Assembly: GCA_003280445.1 (NCBI GenBank)
Contig: QCEW01000008.1
Coordinates: 1 to 47,991, forward strand
Length of the DNA: 47,991 nucleotides
Direction: 5' to 3'
Source of the DNA: Prochlorococcus sp. AG-363-A03
Lineage (GTDB): Bacteria; Cyanobacteriota; Cyanobacteriia; PCC-6307; Cyanobiaceae
Position numbers and translations under genes: made by a program. This document shows positions 39,869 through 47,991 of this stretch, one piece after another. Within the stretch, counting starts at the first letter, position 1, and every line of letters starts with the position of its first letter. The notes beneath the pieces are model-generated. The model had not been told where the DNA came from. It saw nothing but the letters and a program-made list of their open reading frames with translations, and made no database searches.

Positions 39869-41302
39869 TTAATAACGATATTGGTCAGTCTTATAAGGAC
39901 CTGCAATTGGAACATTTATATATTCGGCTTGTTCTTGAGTTAACTTAGTTAACTTTGCCCCTATCTTGTCTAAATGAAGAATAGCCACCATTTCATCTAA
40001 ATGCTTGGGCAAAACATACACTTTATTCAAATATTTAACTCCATATTTAAATAATTCAATTTGAGCTAATACTTGATTAGTAAAAGAGTTACTCATGACA
40101 AAGCTTGGATGACCAGTAGCACAACCAAGATTGACCAATCTTCCTTCTGCTAAAAGAATTATTTTATTACCGCTGGGTAAAGTTATGTGATCAACTTGAG
40201 GTTTAATGTTTTCCCATTCGTAGCACTTTAAAGAGGAAACCTCTATTTCATTATCAAAATGCCCGATATTACAAACTATCGATTCATTCTTCATCCTAAT
40301 TAAATGCTCATGGCGAATAACTTGGAAATTCCCAGTAGCAGTAACGAAAATATCCACATCTTCAACCACTTCATCTAGTCTTACAACTCTAAAACCCTCC
40401 ATTGCAGCTTGAAGAGCACATATAGGATCGATCTCAGAAATCATTACTGTCGCGCCCAAACCCCTTAGAGACTGAGCAGAGCCTTTTCCAACATCTCCAT
40501 AACCCATAACAAGGGCTACCTTGCCAGCCACCATTACATCTGTCGCCCTTTTTATGCCATCCACCAAAGATTCCCGGCAACCGTAAAGGTTGTCAAACTT
40601 ACTTTTAGTAACAGAGTCATTGACGTTAATTGCCGGGAATACAAGTTCTCCGCTTTTTTCCATCTGATAAAGGCGAGCCACACCAGTTGTGGTTTCCTCC
40701 GTAACACCTTTGATAAATGATTTAGCTTTTGAATAAAAATTTGGATCTTGAGCAAGTTTTTTCTTAATAGAAGCGAATAATGCAACCTCCTCTTCATTTG
40801 AAGGGTTATCAAGTACTGAAATGTCTTTTTCCGCTTTGCTCCCCAAAATAATCAATCCAGTTGCATCACCACCATCGTCAAGAATCATATTTGCAGATTC
40901 ACCATCTTTCCATTCAAAAATTTTGTGAGTATATTCCCAGTATTCATCTAAAGTTTCACCCTTCTTAGCAAATACTGGTACTCCTGAATTCGCAATAGCT
41001 GCAGCAGCATGGTCTTGGGTAGAAAAAATATTACATGAAGCCCATCTGACTTTTGCACCAAGTTCAACAAGAGTCTCTATTAGGACACCTGTTTGAATTG
41101 TCATATGTAGGCTACCTGCTATGTAAGCCCCTTTTAATGGTTTTTGAGACCCATATTTTTTTCTCAATGCCATTAAACCAGGCATCTCTGTTTCAGCGAT
41201 CAAAAGTTCTTTTCGCCCGAATTCTGCTTCGGTTATGTCTGTAACTACATAATCAGTATTCTTGTCAATACTGTTGAGATTTGACTTAGTTGCTGCGAAC
41301 AT
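39869..41302 (-). CDS. ahcY: Adenosylhomocysteinase
   Basis: AhcY splits S-adenosylhomocysteine into adenosine and homocysteine, regenerating the methyl cycle. The 477-residue protein has the NAD-binding [15 protein letters not shown], the catalytic region [16 protein letters not shown], and the C-terminal KTDQYRY that contacts [18 protein letters not shown] near the N-terminus is the usual substrate site. It starts with ATG. Its start lies only a few bases from the divergent tsaE reading frame. This is the sole visible methyl-cycle gene in the window. Confidence 0.97.
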   Translation of the reverse strand: MFAATKSNLNSIDKNTDYVVTDITEAEFGRKELLIAETEMPGLMALRKKYGSQKPLKGAYIAGSLHMTIQTGVLIETLVELGAKVRWASCNIFSTQDHAAAAIANSGVPVFAKKGETLDEYWEYTHKIFEWKDGESANMILDDGGDATGLIILGSKAEKDISVLDNPSNEEEVALFASIKKKLAQDPNFYSKAKSFIKGVTEETTTGVARLYQMEKSGELVFPAINVNDSVTKSKFDNLYGCRESLVDGIKRATDVMVAGKVALVMGYGDVGKGSAQSLRGLGATVMISEIDPICALQAAMEGFRVVRLDEVVEDVDIFVTATGNFQVIRHEHLIRMKNESIVCNIGHFDNEIEVSSLKCYEWENIKPQVDHITLPSGNKIILLAEGRLVNLGCATGHPSFVMSNSFTNQVLAQIELFKYGVKYLNKVYVLPKHLDEMVAILHLDKIGAKLTKLTQEQAEYINVPIAGPYKTDQYRY

Positions 41303-41305
41303 AAA

Positions 41306-41833
41306 TTGAACTCTCTATGGGAGATTGTGGAAAAAGATACTGAAAAACAATTCGAGGTTTTTAATTCATTTGCTCAGCAAACTAATAATTTCTGCTGGAC
41401 TCTAGACAAACCTGAATCAACGATGTCATTAGGTTCAAGACTAACAAAAAAATTTCCAGATCTAAGTATTCTCCTTTTAAATGGGCCTCTGGGAGCAGGA
41501 AAAACCACATTAGTTAAAGGAATTGCAAAAAGTTTAAAAATTCAAGAGCCAATAACTTCTCCCACTTTTCCCTTATCGCAACATTATCCACTTGGTTCCC
41601 CTCCATTAATACATCTTGATCTGTATAGATTCGAAGAGCCAAATGCGGCAAACGAATTTTTTTTACAAGAAGAGGAGGAATGCAAAGCTATGGGTGCATT
41701 GATGGTTGTTGAATGGCCAGAGAGGTTATCTCTGCCCATTCCTGATGCGTGGAGAGGCAAATTAAAATATTCCTCAGAAAATAAATCCCGTTTTTTTCAA
41801 CTTATTCCTCCTTTATATCGCAATAAATTATGA
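41306..41833 (+). CDS. tsaE: tRNA threonylcarbamoyladenosine synthesis ATPase TsaE
   Basis: TsaE is the ATPase that works with TsaB and TsaD to make t6A on tRNAs reading ANN codons. The 175-residue frame has a P-loop GPLGAGKTT at 60-68, then [12 protein letters not shown] and [11 protein letters not shown], all family marks. The start is uncertain: the longest reading begins at a TTG only three bases from the ahcY start, while a GTG at 41327 follows GGGAG closely, and an ATG at 41423 is also in frame. It overlaps the convergent sugar kinase gene by 37 bases. Confidence 0.9.
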   Translation: MNSLWEIVEKDTEKQFEVFNSFAQQTNNFCWTLDKPESTMSLGSRLTKKFPDLSILLLNGPLGAGKTTLVKGIAKSLKIQEPITSPTFPLSQHYPLGSPPLIHLDLYRFEEPNAANEFFLQEEEECKAMGALMVVEWPERLSLPIPDAWRGKLKYSSENKSRFFQLIPPLYRNKL

Positions 41834-42810
41834 ATATCTTCCAAGTAAGGTTGCGCATCTATCGCCCCAACTCCAGTACAAACATGAGAGCCGCATGCAA
41901 TTCCGAATTCAATAATATCCTCTGCCATGTGTTGATTTATTTGATCTAACTCAACAGAGATGAGTTTATAAATTAATCCTGCTGTGAATGCATCCCCAGC
42001 TCCAGTCGTATCAACAATAGACGATGGGGTAATCGCAAATGATTTGCCAGTCTGATTATTGAGTCGCCATGAAATGGGATTTGATCCATCAGTAACGACA
42101 ACAGATGGTTTATGGGCCAAAGATGACGAAATTTTAGTTGGATCAGAGTTATTGAAAAACCATTGGGCTTCCTCTTTTGCAAGTTTTATCAATGAAACGT
42201 TTTTCAAAATTGAAAATATTTGTTTTTTTTCTTTCACAGAAGGCTCTGAGACTGATGAAACTTGCTTTCGCCAAAAAGTTGGACGCCAATTAAGATCCAA
42301 TGCGATTTTTATTCCTTCATGCAGAGCTTTTTCTATACACCACAGAAACGCTTTAGATGATTTTTCTGAAGCCAAAGGAATTGTTCCCACAATTAACCAT
42401 CGCGCCTTTTCTGCAACTAATGGCCAGTCTCTAATAATTTGTTCCCGTGATATGGCTTGATCAGCGAATCCCAAGCCTTTCTCTCCATCAAACCCTTCAA
42501 AAGATCTCTCACCATGAGAATCTCTGCGAACCAATACAACTCTTGTAGGACGAAGGTTATCACGCTGTAACCCAGAGGTATTAATTCCTCTCTGAATCAA
42601 TAGATTTTTAAAATTTTTCCCAAAAGAATCATTTCCTAAACATCCAATAAAAGAAACATTCGCTCCTAGACGACTTAATGCACAAGCAACATTTGCTGGA
42701 GCGCCACCAAAACAATCTGTTACTGGCAAATCAAAAGAGGGATCTCCTCCTGGAGGTCCAAGTCGATCTATCAATGCTTCTCCCATCGCAATTACACTTC
42801 CAGTATTCAT
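41797..42810 (-). CDS. PfkB family carbohydrate kinase (fructokinase-like)
   Basis: A 337-residue sugar kinase of the ribokinase/PfkB family. The N-terminal GGAPANVACALSRLG (residues 35-49) and the C-terminal DTTGAGDAFTAGL with catalytic Asp273 are the two family signatures. The sequence resembles fructokinases, so phosphorylation of fructose is the best guess, but ribose or other sugars cannot be excluded. It starts with ATG. Its 3' end overlaps tsaE on the other strand. mutY lies upstream on the same strand with 42 bases between. Confidence 0.9.
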   Translation of the reverse strand: MNTGSVIAMGEALIDRLGPPGGDPSFDLPVTDCFGGAPANVACALSRLGANVSFIGCLGNDSFGKNFKNLLIQRGINTSGLQRDNLRPTRVVLVRRDSHGERSFEGFDGEKGLGFADQAISREQIIRDWPLVAEKARWLIVGTIPLASEKSSKAFLWCIEKALHEGIKIALDLNWRPTFWRKQVSSVSEPSVKEKKQIFSILKNVSLIKLAKEEAQWFFNNSDPTKISSSLAHKPSVVVTDGSNPISWRLNNQTGKSFAITPSSIVDTTGAGDAFTAGLIYKLISVELDQINQHMAEDIIEFGIACGSHVCTGVGAIDAQPYLEDIHNLLRYKGGIS

Positions 42811-42852
42811 GTCGAGTTGTTTGGCAACGCAGTTATTATTGTTGATTTATGA

Positions 42853-44001
42853 TTATTTATTATCAATACAAAGATGTTTATGTAATTCAGCAATAATTTT
42901 TGTGTTAGCAGCAGGAAAAGGAAAATCAAAAAGTTTATCTGGAGACACCCAAAGTATTTTTTGACTAGCTAATGGTTGAGGCTCTCCTGATATCCATTCA
43001 CAAATATGAACAGTAAAATTTAGTTTCTTATGAGTATATGCGTGTTCAAAAGATAAAAGCTTTTCTCTAACTTGAACAACAATACCAAGTTCCTCTTTTA
43101 ATTCTCGCTCGATAGTTTTTTCAACAGATTCGTAGGAGTTTTTTTTTCCTCCAGGAAATTCCCACATTCCACCCATACTTGAACTTTCTAATCGCTGATC
43201 TATAAGCAATTCTCCGTTTTTATTAAAAACAAGTCCAATGCCGATTTCTTGAAGAGGCTTTTTTTTTGTCATTTCTTTTTTAGGAAAATCATCAGGATCG
43301 TACTTTTTATAGGCAACGCAAAATTTTTGTAGTGGGCAGAAAGAACAACTTGGTTTTTTAGGAGTACAAATATTTGCACCTAAGTCCATCAAAGCCTGAT
43401 TAAAGTCTCTCGGACGAATCATTGAAATCAATAAAGAGCTAAATTCCCATAATTTTTTTTCATCTTTAATAGATTTTTTTTTAGTGGCAAGCAATCTAGA
43501 GAAAATCCTTTTTACATTTCCATCTAATATTGGTGTAGGAAGATCAAAGGCAGAAGAGATAATGCTCCCTGCAGTACTTCTACCGATACCAGGAAGAGAC
43601 ATCCACTGATCTATTCCATTAGGCCAAGAATGTGGATCTTGATCTCTATTTTTGCCAACAAATTCAATTAATATTTTAGACGATTGATGTATTCGAGTTG
43701 CACGTGAGTAATAGCCTAGACCTTGCCATATCATAAGAACATTATCTAATTCAGCCTCTGTTAAAGAAGTCAGAGAAGGGAAAGCCTTCATCCATTTTTC
43801 CCAGTAAGGAATAACAACCTTTAACTGAGTCTGCTGAAGCATTACTTCTGCAATCCAAATTTCATAAGGAGATATGCTTTCACCTAATTGAGGAATAGAA
43901 CCATCTTTCTTTAATTTCCAGGGTATCCAGTGCCTGCCAGATAATCTAAACCATTCAAGAAGTGAATTTTGGATATCTTGAGGAGAATAAATAATACCCA
44001 T
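42853..44001 (-). CDS. mutY: A/G-specific adenine glycosylase with C-terminal MutT-like Nudix domain
   Basis: MutY removes adenine paired with 8-oxoguanine. In this 382-residue protein the catalytic residues are Glu52 in AEVMLQQTQ and Asp160 in ILDGNVKR. The helix-hairpin-helix is LPGIGRSTAG, and the 4Fe-4S cysteines are 212, 219, 222 and 228 (spacing 6-2-5). The C-terminal domain carries a full Nudix box from Gly285 to Ile307 and the sequence PAAN with Asn366, where MutT binds 8-oxoguanine; most MutY tails have lost this box. I chose the ATG at 44001 over a TTG one codon upstream. Confidence 0.94.
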   Translation of the reverse strand: MGIIYSPQDIQNSLLEWFRLSGRHWIPWKLKKDGSIPQLGESISPYEIWIAEVMLQQTQLKVVIPYWEKWMKAFPSLTSLTEAELDNVLMIWQGLGYYSRATRIHQSSKILIEFVGKNRDQDPHSWPNGIDQWMSLPGIGRSTAGSIISSAFDLPTPILDGNVKRIFSRLLATKKKSIKDEKKLWEFSSLLISMIRPRDFNQALMDLGANICTPKKPSCSFCPLQKFCVAYKKYDPDDFPKKEMTKKKPLQEIGIGLVFNKNGELLIDQRLESSSMGGMWEFPGGKKNSYESVEKTIERELKEELGIVVQVREKLLSFEHAYTHKKLNFTVHICEWISGEPQPLASQKILWVSPDKLFDFPFPAANTKIIAELHKHLCIDNK

Positions 44002-44178
44002 CAAAATAGATCAAAATTTTAAAAGATGTTTTTGAATAATATCATTATTTTTATAATTATATCCACTAAAATTAATATTTTTGAAAAGCTAATTCATCGA
44101 ATAATATGAATAAAAAAGTTTTTACTTTACTAAAGATATGCCTTTAAGTAAAAATAATTTATATTCTTATCTAAAGTT

Positions 44179-45078
44179 ATGAAGCAATTCTGGAATTGGG
44201 AAAATTATCAAATTGCATGGCAAGTAGAAGAAGTAGATAACAAATCCGAAGTCGCAATATTACTAATACATGGTTTTGGAGCCTGCAAAGATCATTGGAG
44301 ATTCAATCAAAAAAATATTAGCTCAATTGCACCCTGCTATGCATTAGATTTAATAGGATTTGGAGAAAGTAGTAAGCCAAATTCACAAATTTCATATGAA
44401 AAGAAAACTTCTGAAAATTTTAATTATTGTTTTGATAATTGGAGTAAACAAGTGTATGATTTCTGCAACGAAATAATTAAAAAACCTGTCTTATTAATAG
44501 GGAATTCGATTGGAGGGGTTATTGCATTAAATACATCAAAACAATTATCTCAAAAATGCTTAGGGGTAATATTAATTGATTGTGCACAAAGGACAATGGA
44601 TGACAAGCGTCTAGCGGAGCAATCGTTATTGATGAGATTCCTAAGACCAGTGATTAAAACTTTTGTAAGGCAGAGAATTTTAAGTTCAAACATTTTTAAA
44701 AATGCAGCAAATCCAAATTTTATTGAAAAAATTTTAAAGATAGCTTACCCAAGTGGAAATAACGTTAATGAAGAGTTAATAGATACACTTTTCAAACCAA
44801 CACAAAGTAAAGGAGCTCCAGAAGCTTTTAGGGGATTTATTAATCTATTTGATGATTATCTCGCTCCAGATTTACTAAAACAACTAAATAATCCAATACA
44901 TTTAATCTGGGGAGAAAAAGATCCTTGGGAACCTGTGAAGGAAGCTCAAAAATGGTTTGAAACTTTTGAGTGTATAAAATCTTTAAATATTATCCCTGAA
45001 GCAGGACATTGTCCGCATGATGAGATGCCTGAAAAAGTTAACCCTATTCTAAAAAGGCTAATTCAAGAAGCCATATAA
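44179..45078 (+). CDS. Alpha/beta hydrolase fold protein, second copy
   Basis: A 299-residue alpha/beta hydrolase related to the one at 12418-13329. The triad is Ser110 in GNSIGG, Asp248 in WGEKDPW and His277 in AGHCPHDE; HGFGACKDHWRFN matches the other copy's HGFGASTKHWRYN. There is no signal peptide. Like its paralogue it has the nucleophile-elbow pattern seen in pheophytinase/dephytylase relatives, but the substrate is not known. It starts with ATG. A small ATG-initiated 13-codon frame lies upstream in the 174-bp spacer but has no support. It overlaps the sigma factor gene tail by 16 bases. Confidence 0.88.
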   Translation: MKQFWNWENYQIAWQVEEVDNKSEVAILLIHGFGACKDHWRFNQKNISSIAPCYALDLIGFGESSKPNSQISYEKKTSENFNYCFDNWSKQVYDFCNEIIKKPVLLIGNSIGGVIALNTSKQLSQKCLGVILIDCAQRTMDDKRLAEQSLLMRFLRPVIKTFVRQRILSSNIFKNAANPNFIEKILKIAYPSGNNVNEELIDTLFKPTQSKGAPEAFRGFINLFDDYLAPDLLKQLNNPIHLIWGEKDPWEPVKEAQKWFETFECIKSLNIIPEAGHCPHDEMPEKVNPILKRLIQEAI

Positions 45079-46067
45079 GCTTCCACAGTATCTCCAGCTT
45101 TTCGTAAACCACGCAAACCATCTCTCTCTAAATTTCTTACACGGTCTCTGCTGATACCCAAAACTCTCCCAATACCAGTCAGACTCATAGGATCATCACC
45201 ATCCATGCCATATCTCATCCTTAAAACACGATTTTGTAATTCAGGTAATTGCTCGAGCAATGTTTCTAAATCACCTTTCATACAAGCACTTTCTATTTGT
45301 TCAGATGGCATATCAATATCGTTAGATAATAAGTCTAATAAAATAGTATCTTCACCATCCCCAATTTTAGTTTCCAAGCTAACTGGCTGCCCAGCTCTAC
45401 TCATCAAATCTTTCACATCACCTTCGGGCAATTCAACATACTCAGATAATTCTTTTAAGGTTGGAGTTCTAGAAAGTTCTTGACTTAATTCTCTTTGTCC
45501 CTTTTTCAACTTATTTAACATTTCAGTTATGTGAATAGGAAGTCTTATGGATCTACTCTTTTCGGCAATTGCTCGAGTAATACCTTGGCGAATCCACCAA
45601 TAAGCATAAGTAGAAAACTTATAACCACGAGTAGGGTCAAATTTTTCAACGCCTCGAACCAAGCCAATAGTTCCTTCTTGGATTAGATCTAATAATTCCA
45701 TATTTCTTTTTGTGTATTTCTTCGCAACACTTACTACTAAGCGAAGATTGGCTGCAACCATTCTCTCTTTTGCTCTTCTCCCACTTTTCAACTTCTTTTT
45801 TAGTTGGAGAGGAGAGATCCCAGCCTTATCAGCGAAAAAATTAATATCCGGTTTTTCTCCTAGATCACTCTCAAGCTGACTCTCAAGAGTTTCAAGCACC
45901 ATGAGATCTTGCACTTGTCTTCCTAATGTAATTTCCTGTTCGTGTGACAATAAAGGAACTCTTCCTATATCTCGTAGATAAGAACGAACTAAATCTATAT
46001 CTGTGACAGATCTTGCAGCAGCGAATGTTGGATTTTTAGCCTGAGAAGCCTCTACTGCCGTTGTCAT
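45063..46067 (-). CDS. Group 2 RNA polymerase sigma factor
   Basis: A 334-residue RpoD-type sigma factor without region 1.1, which marks the non-essential group 2. Region 1.2 is DLVRSYLRDIGRVPLLSHEQE (from residue 25), region 2 includes LLDLIQEGTIGLVRGVEKF and YAYWWIRQGITRAIAEKSR for core binding and the -10 element, and region 4.2 has LTGIGRVLGISRDRVRNLERD for the -35 element. Cyanobacteria use several such factors in circadian, light and stress responses; which one this is cannot be told. It starts with ATG and is convergent with the hydrolase gene. Confidence 0.94.
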   Translation of the reverse strand: MTTAVEASQAKNPTFAAARSVTDIDLVRSYLRDIGRVPLLSHEQEITLGRQVQDLMVLETLESQLESDLGEKPDINFFADKAGISPLQLKKKLKSGRRAKERMVAANLRLVVSVAKKYTKRNMELLDLIQEGTIGLVRGVEKFDPTRGYKFSTYAYWWIRQGITRAIAEKSRSIRLPIHITEMLNKLKKGQRELSQELSRTPTLKELSEYVELPEGDVKDLMSRAGQPVSLETKIGDGEDTILLDLLSNDIDMPSEQIESACMKGDLETLLEQLPELQNRVLRMRYGMDGDDPMSLTGIGRVLGISRDRVRNLERDGLRGLRKAGDTVEAYMAS

Positions 46068-46167
46068 AGGTTTGTTGAGTTTTGTAAAGCTTACTACTAA
46101 GAATTGTAAAGATCAATTAAGAACAGCTCGGCTTCCCACACTTTGAGTAAAAACACTCATTCGGCTT

Positions 46168-47577
46168 CTACGCAAGTCTACCTAAAAGCCAAGAAGCAGT
46201 TTTCAAGTAAATCAACACTCCTGCAACATCTGTGGCCGTAGTAATAAATGGAGCAGACATTAAAGCAGGGTCTAAGCCCATGCGATCAAAAAGCAAAGGC
46301 AAAGAAGCCCCTGCGGTAGCAGCAAGAGTTGTAATAGCAATCAAACTTATTCCTACAGCTGTTGCCACTAAAGGCCCCTGTCCTTGCCACCATGCAAAAG
46401 GTACAACAAATATGGCCATCAAAATTCCTAACAATGCTCCTGCCAACGCTTCTTTTGCGATAGCCCGAAAAAGACCAAGTCGTTGTATGCGTTGAGTACT
46501 CAAACCTCGAATAACAACCGTTGAGCTTTGCGCTCCAACATTCCCCCCCGCACCAATTAATAGCGGAATAAAAGCAGTAAGTAAAACAACTTGTTTTAAA
46601 ACCTCGTCATTCATTGCAATAACTTGGGTTGTTAATCCGTTTGCTAAAACCAAAACGGCAAGCCAGACAATACGACGTCTCGCTACAACAAAAAGATTAC
46701 TTTGGAAATAATCATCTTCATCACCAGCTTGCACTGCTCCAGCGGCATAAATGTCCCTAGTTGCCTCTTGCTCAATAACATCAATAACATCATCAACAGT
46801 CACAATTCCAACGAGTCTTTTCTCAAGATCTACAACAGGTAAAGCTAAAAAATCATATCTTTGAATTGCTCTCGCAACCTCTTCTTGATCAGTATCAGTT
46901 CTTACATTGACAACCTCTCTAGTCATCACCTCCCCAATAAGTGATTCAGGATCCGCCACTACTAAGTCCCTTAAAGATAAAATTCCAGTTAAATGTCTCT
47001 CTTTATCAGTCACATAAAGGCTATATATGGTTTCCGAAAATGTAGCTCTTTGTCTTACTAGCTTTAAGGCTTGAGAGACGCTAAGGAATTCTTTGAGATC
47101 TATAAATTCAGTAGTCATTAATCTTCCAGCCGTTTCAGATTCATATCCCAAAAGCTGAGCTGTTACTCTTCTTTCTTCGGGACTAAGCTCTGAAAGTAAA
47201 CGCCTAACAACTTTTGCAGGCAACTCATCAAATAGTCGAACACGATCATCAGGTGACATTTCCTCCACCAAATCGAGAACTTCGTTTGACCTCAAACGAT
47301 CTAAAAGATTTTGTTGTACTGCAGGGTCTAAGTATTCATAAACCTCAATTGCCTCGTTTTTATTCAAAAGCCTGAAAGCCAAGGCTTGCAAAATCATCGG
47401 CAAGATTCCAATAGCCTGAGCTATATCGACCGGCTGTACTGGACTAAGAAGTATTTTGACGCCATCGTAATTACCGGCAGAAAGCATTGCCTCTAATTGC
47501 TGAGCAACTGCCTCAGCAACCAAACTGCCATTGGTCAAAGATTGAGTTTCACTAGATGCCCCTATTTGTTCGTTCAT
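46168..47577 (-). CDS. mgtE: Magnesium transporter MgtE
   Basis: MgtE is a Mg2+-gated channel in the cytoplasmic membrane. The 469-residue protein has an N-terminal helical domain with EEMSPDDRVRLFDELPAKVV, then a tandem CBS pair at about 155-275 (GRLMTTEFIDLKEF, REVVNVRTDTDQEEVARAI) that senses Mg2+, and five membrane segments from about residue 300, including GNVGAQSSTVVIRGLST with the pore motif. It starts with ATG. The neighbouring glutathione peroxidase gene is divergent with 63 bp between the starts. Confidence 0.95.
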   Translation of the reverse strand: MNEQIGASSETQSLTNGSLVAEAVAQQLEAMLSAGNYDGVKILLSPVQPVDIAQAIGILPMILQALAFRLLNKNEAIEVYEYLDPAVQQNLLDRLRSNEVLDLVEEMSPDDRVRLFDELPAKVVRRLLSELSPEERRVTAQLLGYESETAGRLMTTEFIDLKEFLSVSQALKLVRQRATFSETIYSLYVTDKERHLTGILSLRDLVVADPESLIGEVMTREVVNVRTDTDQEEVARAIQRYDFLALPVVDLEKRLVGIVTVDDVIDVIEQEATRDIYAAGAVQAGDEDDYFQSNLFVVARRRIVWLAVLVLANGLTTQVIAMNDEVLKQVVLLTAFIPLLIGAGGNVGAQSSTVVIRGLSTQRIQRLGLFRAIAKEALAGALLGILMAIFVVPFAWWQGQGPLVATAVGISLIAITTLAATAGASLPLLFDRMGLDPALMSAPFITTATDVAGVLIYLKTASWLLGRLA

Positions 47578-47640
47578 ATTTGGAGCAGCAAGCCTTTATT
47601 ATTTTATGGCTAACTCACATTTTTTATTACTTCGATATCC

Positions 47641-47991
47641 ATGTCCGTAAATATCAGCAAAGTTGAGGTCATCTCTTTTGAAAATCAGAAAATAACTTTT
47701 GAGCATTTCAAAGGGAATGTTCTATTGATTGTCAATGTCGCAAGCAAGTGCGGATTTACTAAGCAATATAAAGCTCTTCAAAATCTTCAAGATAAGTATG
47801 AGTCAAAAGGCTTCAGAGTTTTAGGCTTTCCTTGTAATGACTTTGGGAACCAAGAACCAGGAGAATTAGGAGAAATAAAACAATTCTGTTCAACAACTTA
47901 TGGAGTAAATTTCCAGCTTTTCCAAAAAGTTCATGCCAAAGGCAACACAACAGAACCTTTTACAACCTTGAATCAAATTAGTCCAGCCGGA
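47641..47991 (+). CDS. Glutathione peroxidase family protein, 3' end cut by window edge
   Basis: The first 117 residues are visible. The thioredoxin-fold peroxidase has catalytic Cys in VASKCGFTKQY (residue about 37), so it is the Cys and not the selenocysteine type, and GFPCNDFGNQEPG with the conserved Gln. Such cyanobacterial enzymes often use thioredoxin or NADPH rather than glutathione to reduce lipid and organic peroxides. It starts with ATG. It is divergent from mgtE. The C-terminal Trp motif lies beyond the window. Confidence 0.92.
   Translation, partial: MSVNISKVEVISFENQKITFEHFKGNVLLIVNVASKCGFTKQYKALQNLQDKYESKGFRVLGFPCNDFGNQEPGELGEIKQFCSTTYGVNFQLFQKVHAKGNTTEPFTTLNQISPAG

Noticed and set aside
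44106..44147. Small ATG-initiated 13-codon frame upstream of the second hydrolase
   Set aside because: It has no ribosome-binding site and an AT-rich random composition, so it is more likely chance.

Overview
The window is a gene-dense, AT-rich stretch of a cyanobacterial chromosome. The best match is a low-light type Prochlorococcus. The evidence is psaC, ndhS, the response regulator rpaB, the panC-cmk fusion, a ho1-pebA-pebB bilin pathway, very short spacers and several tail-to-tail overlapping genes. This assignment rests on recognised proteins and gene content, not on a database search. No gap exceeds about 210 bases, and I see no mobile element, prophage, CRISPR array or tRNA-integrated island. 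The window is core genome.

Left part (1-14.8 kb): a truncated aldo/keto reductase, a hypothetical protein, purM, the divergent panC-cmk fusion, then ho1-pebA-pebB with a low-molecular-weight phosphatase on the minus strand, and icd divergent from ho1. Next comes a minus-strand run made of two gene pairs, an FMN hydroxyacid oxidase with a four-carbon acid sugar kinase-like protein, and an alpha/beta hydrolase with an aldose epimerase-like protein. A Na+/H+ antiporter follows.

Middle part (15-29.7 kb): glgP, two small hypothetical genes, tRNA-Arg(CCT) back to back with the RNase P RNA gene, rnc, ndhS, rimM, manC, glmS, psaC, then acpP-fabF-tkt, and thiC under a TPP riboswitch.

Right part (29.7-48 kb): a translationally coupled ruvB-TPR-M20 peptidase unit, smpB, lysS, rpaB, mreBCD, ssb, a DedA protein, ahcY, tsaE, a PfkB sugar kinase, mutY, a second alpha/beta hydrolase, a group 2 sigma factor, mgtE and the start of a glutathione peroxidase gene.

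I found no wholly new multi-gene system. The observations I would follow up first are: a MutY protein whose C-terminal domain keeps a complete MutT/Nudix box; an RNase III with Glu in place of a catalytic Asp; the hydroxyacid oxidase/sugar-acid kinase pair; TTG start codons on essential genes including psaC; two similar alpha/beta hydrolases; and an HLR1-like element beside psaC while the HLR1-binding regulator RpaB is encoded in the same window.
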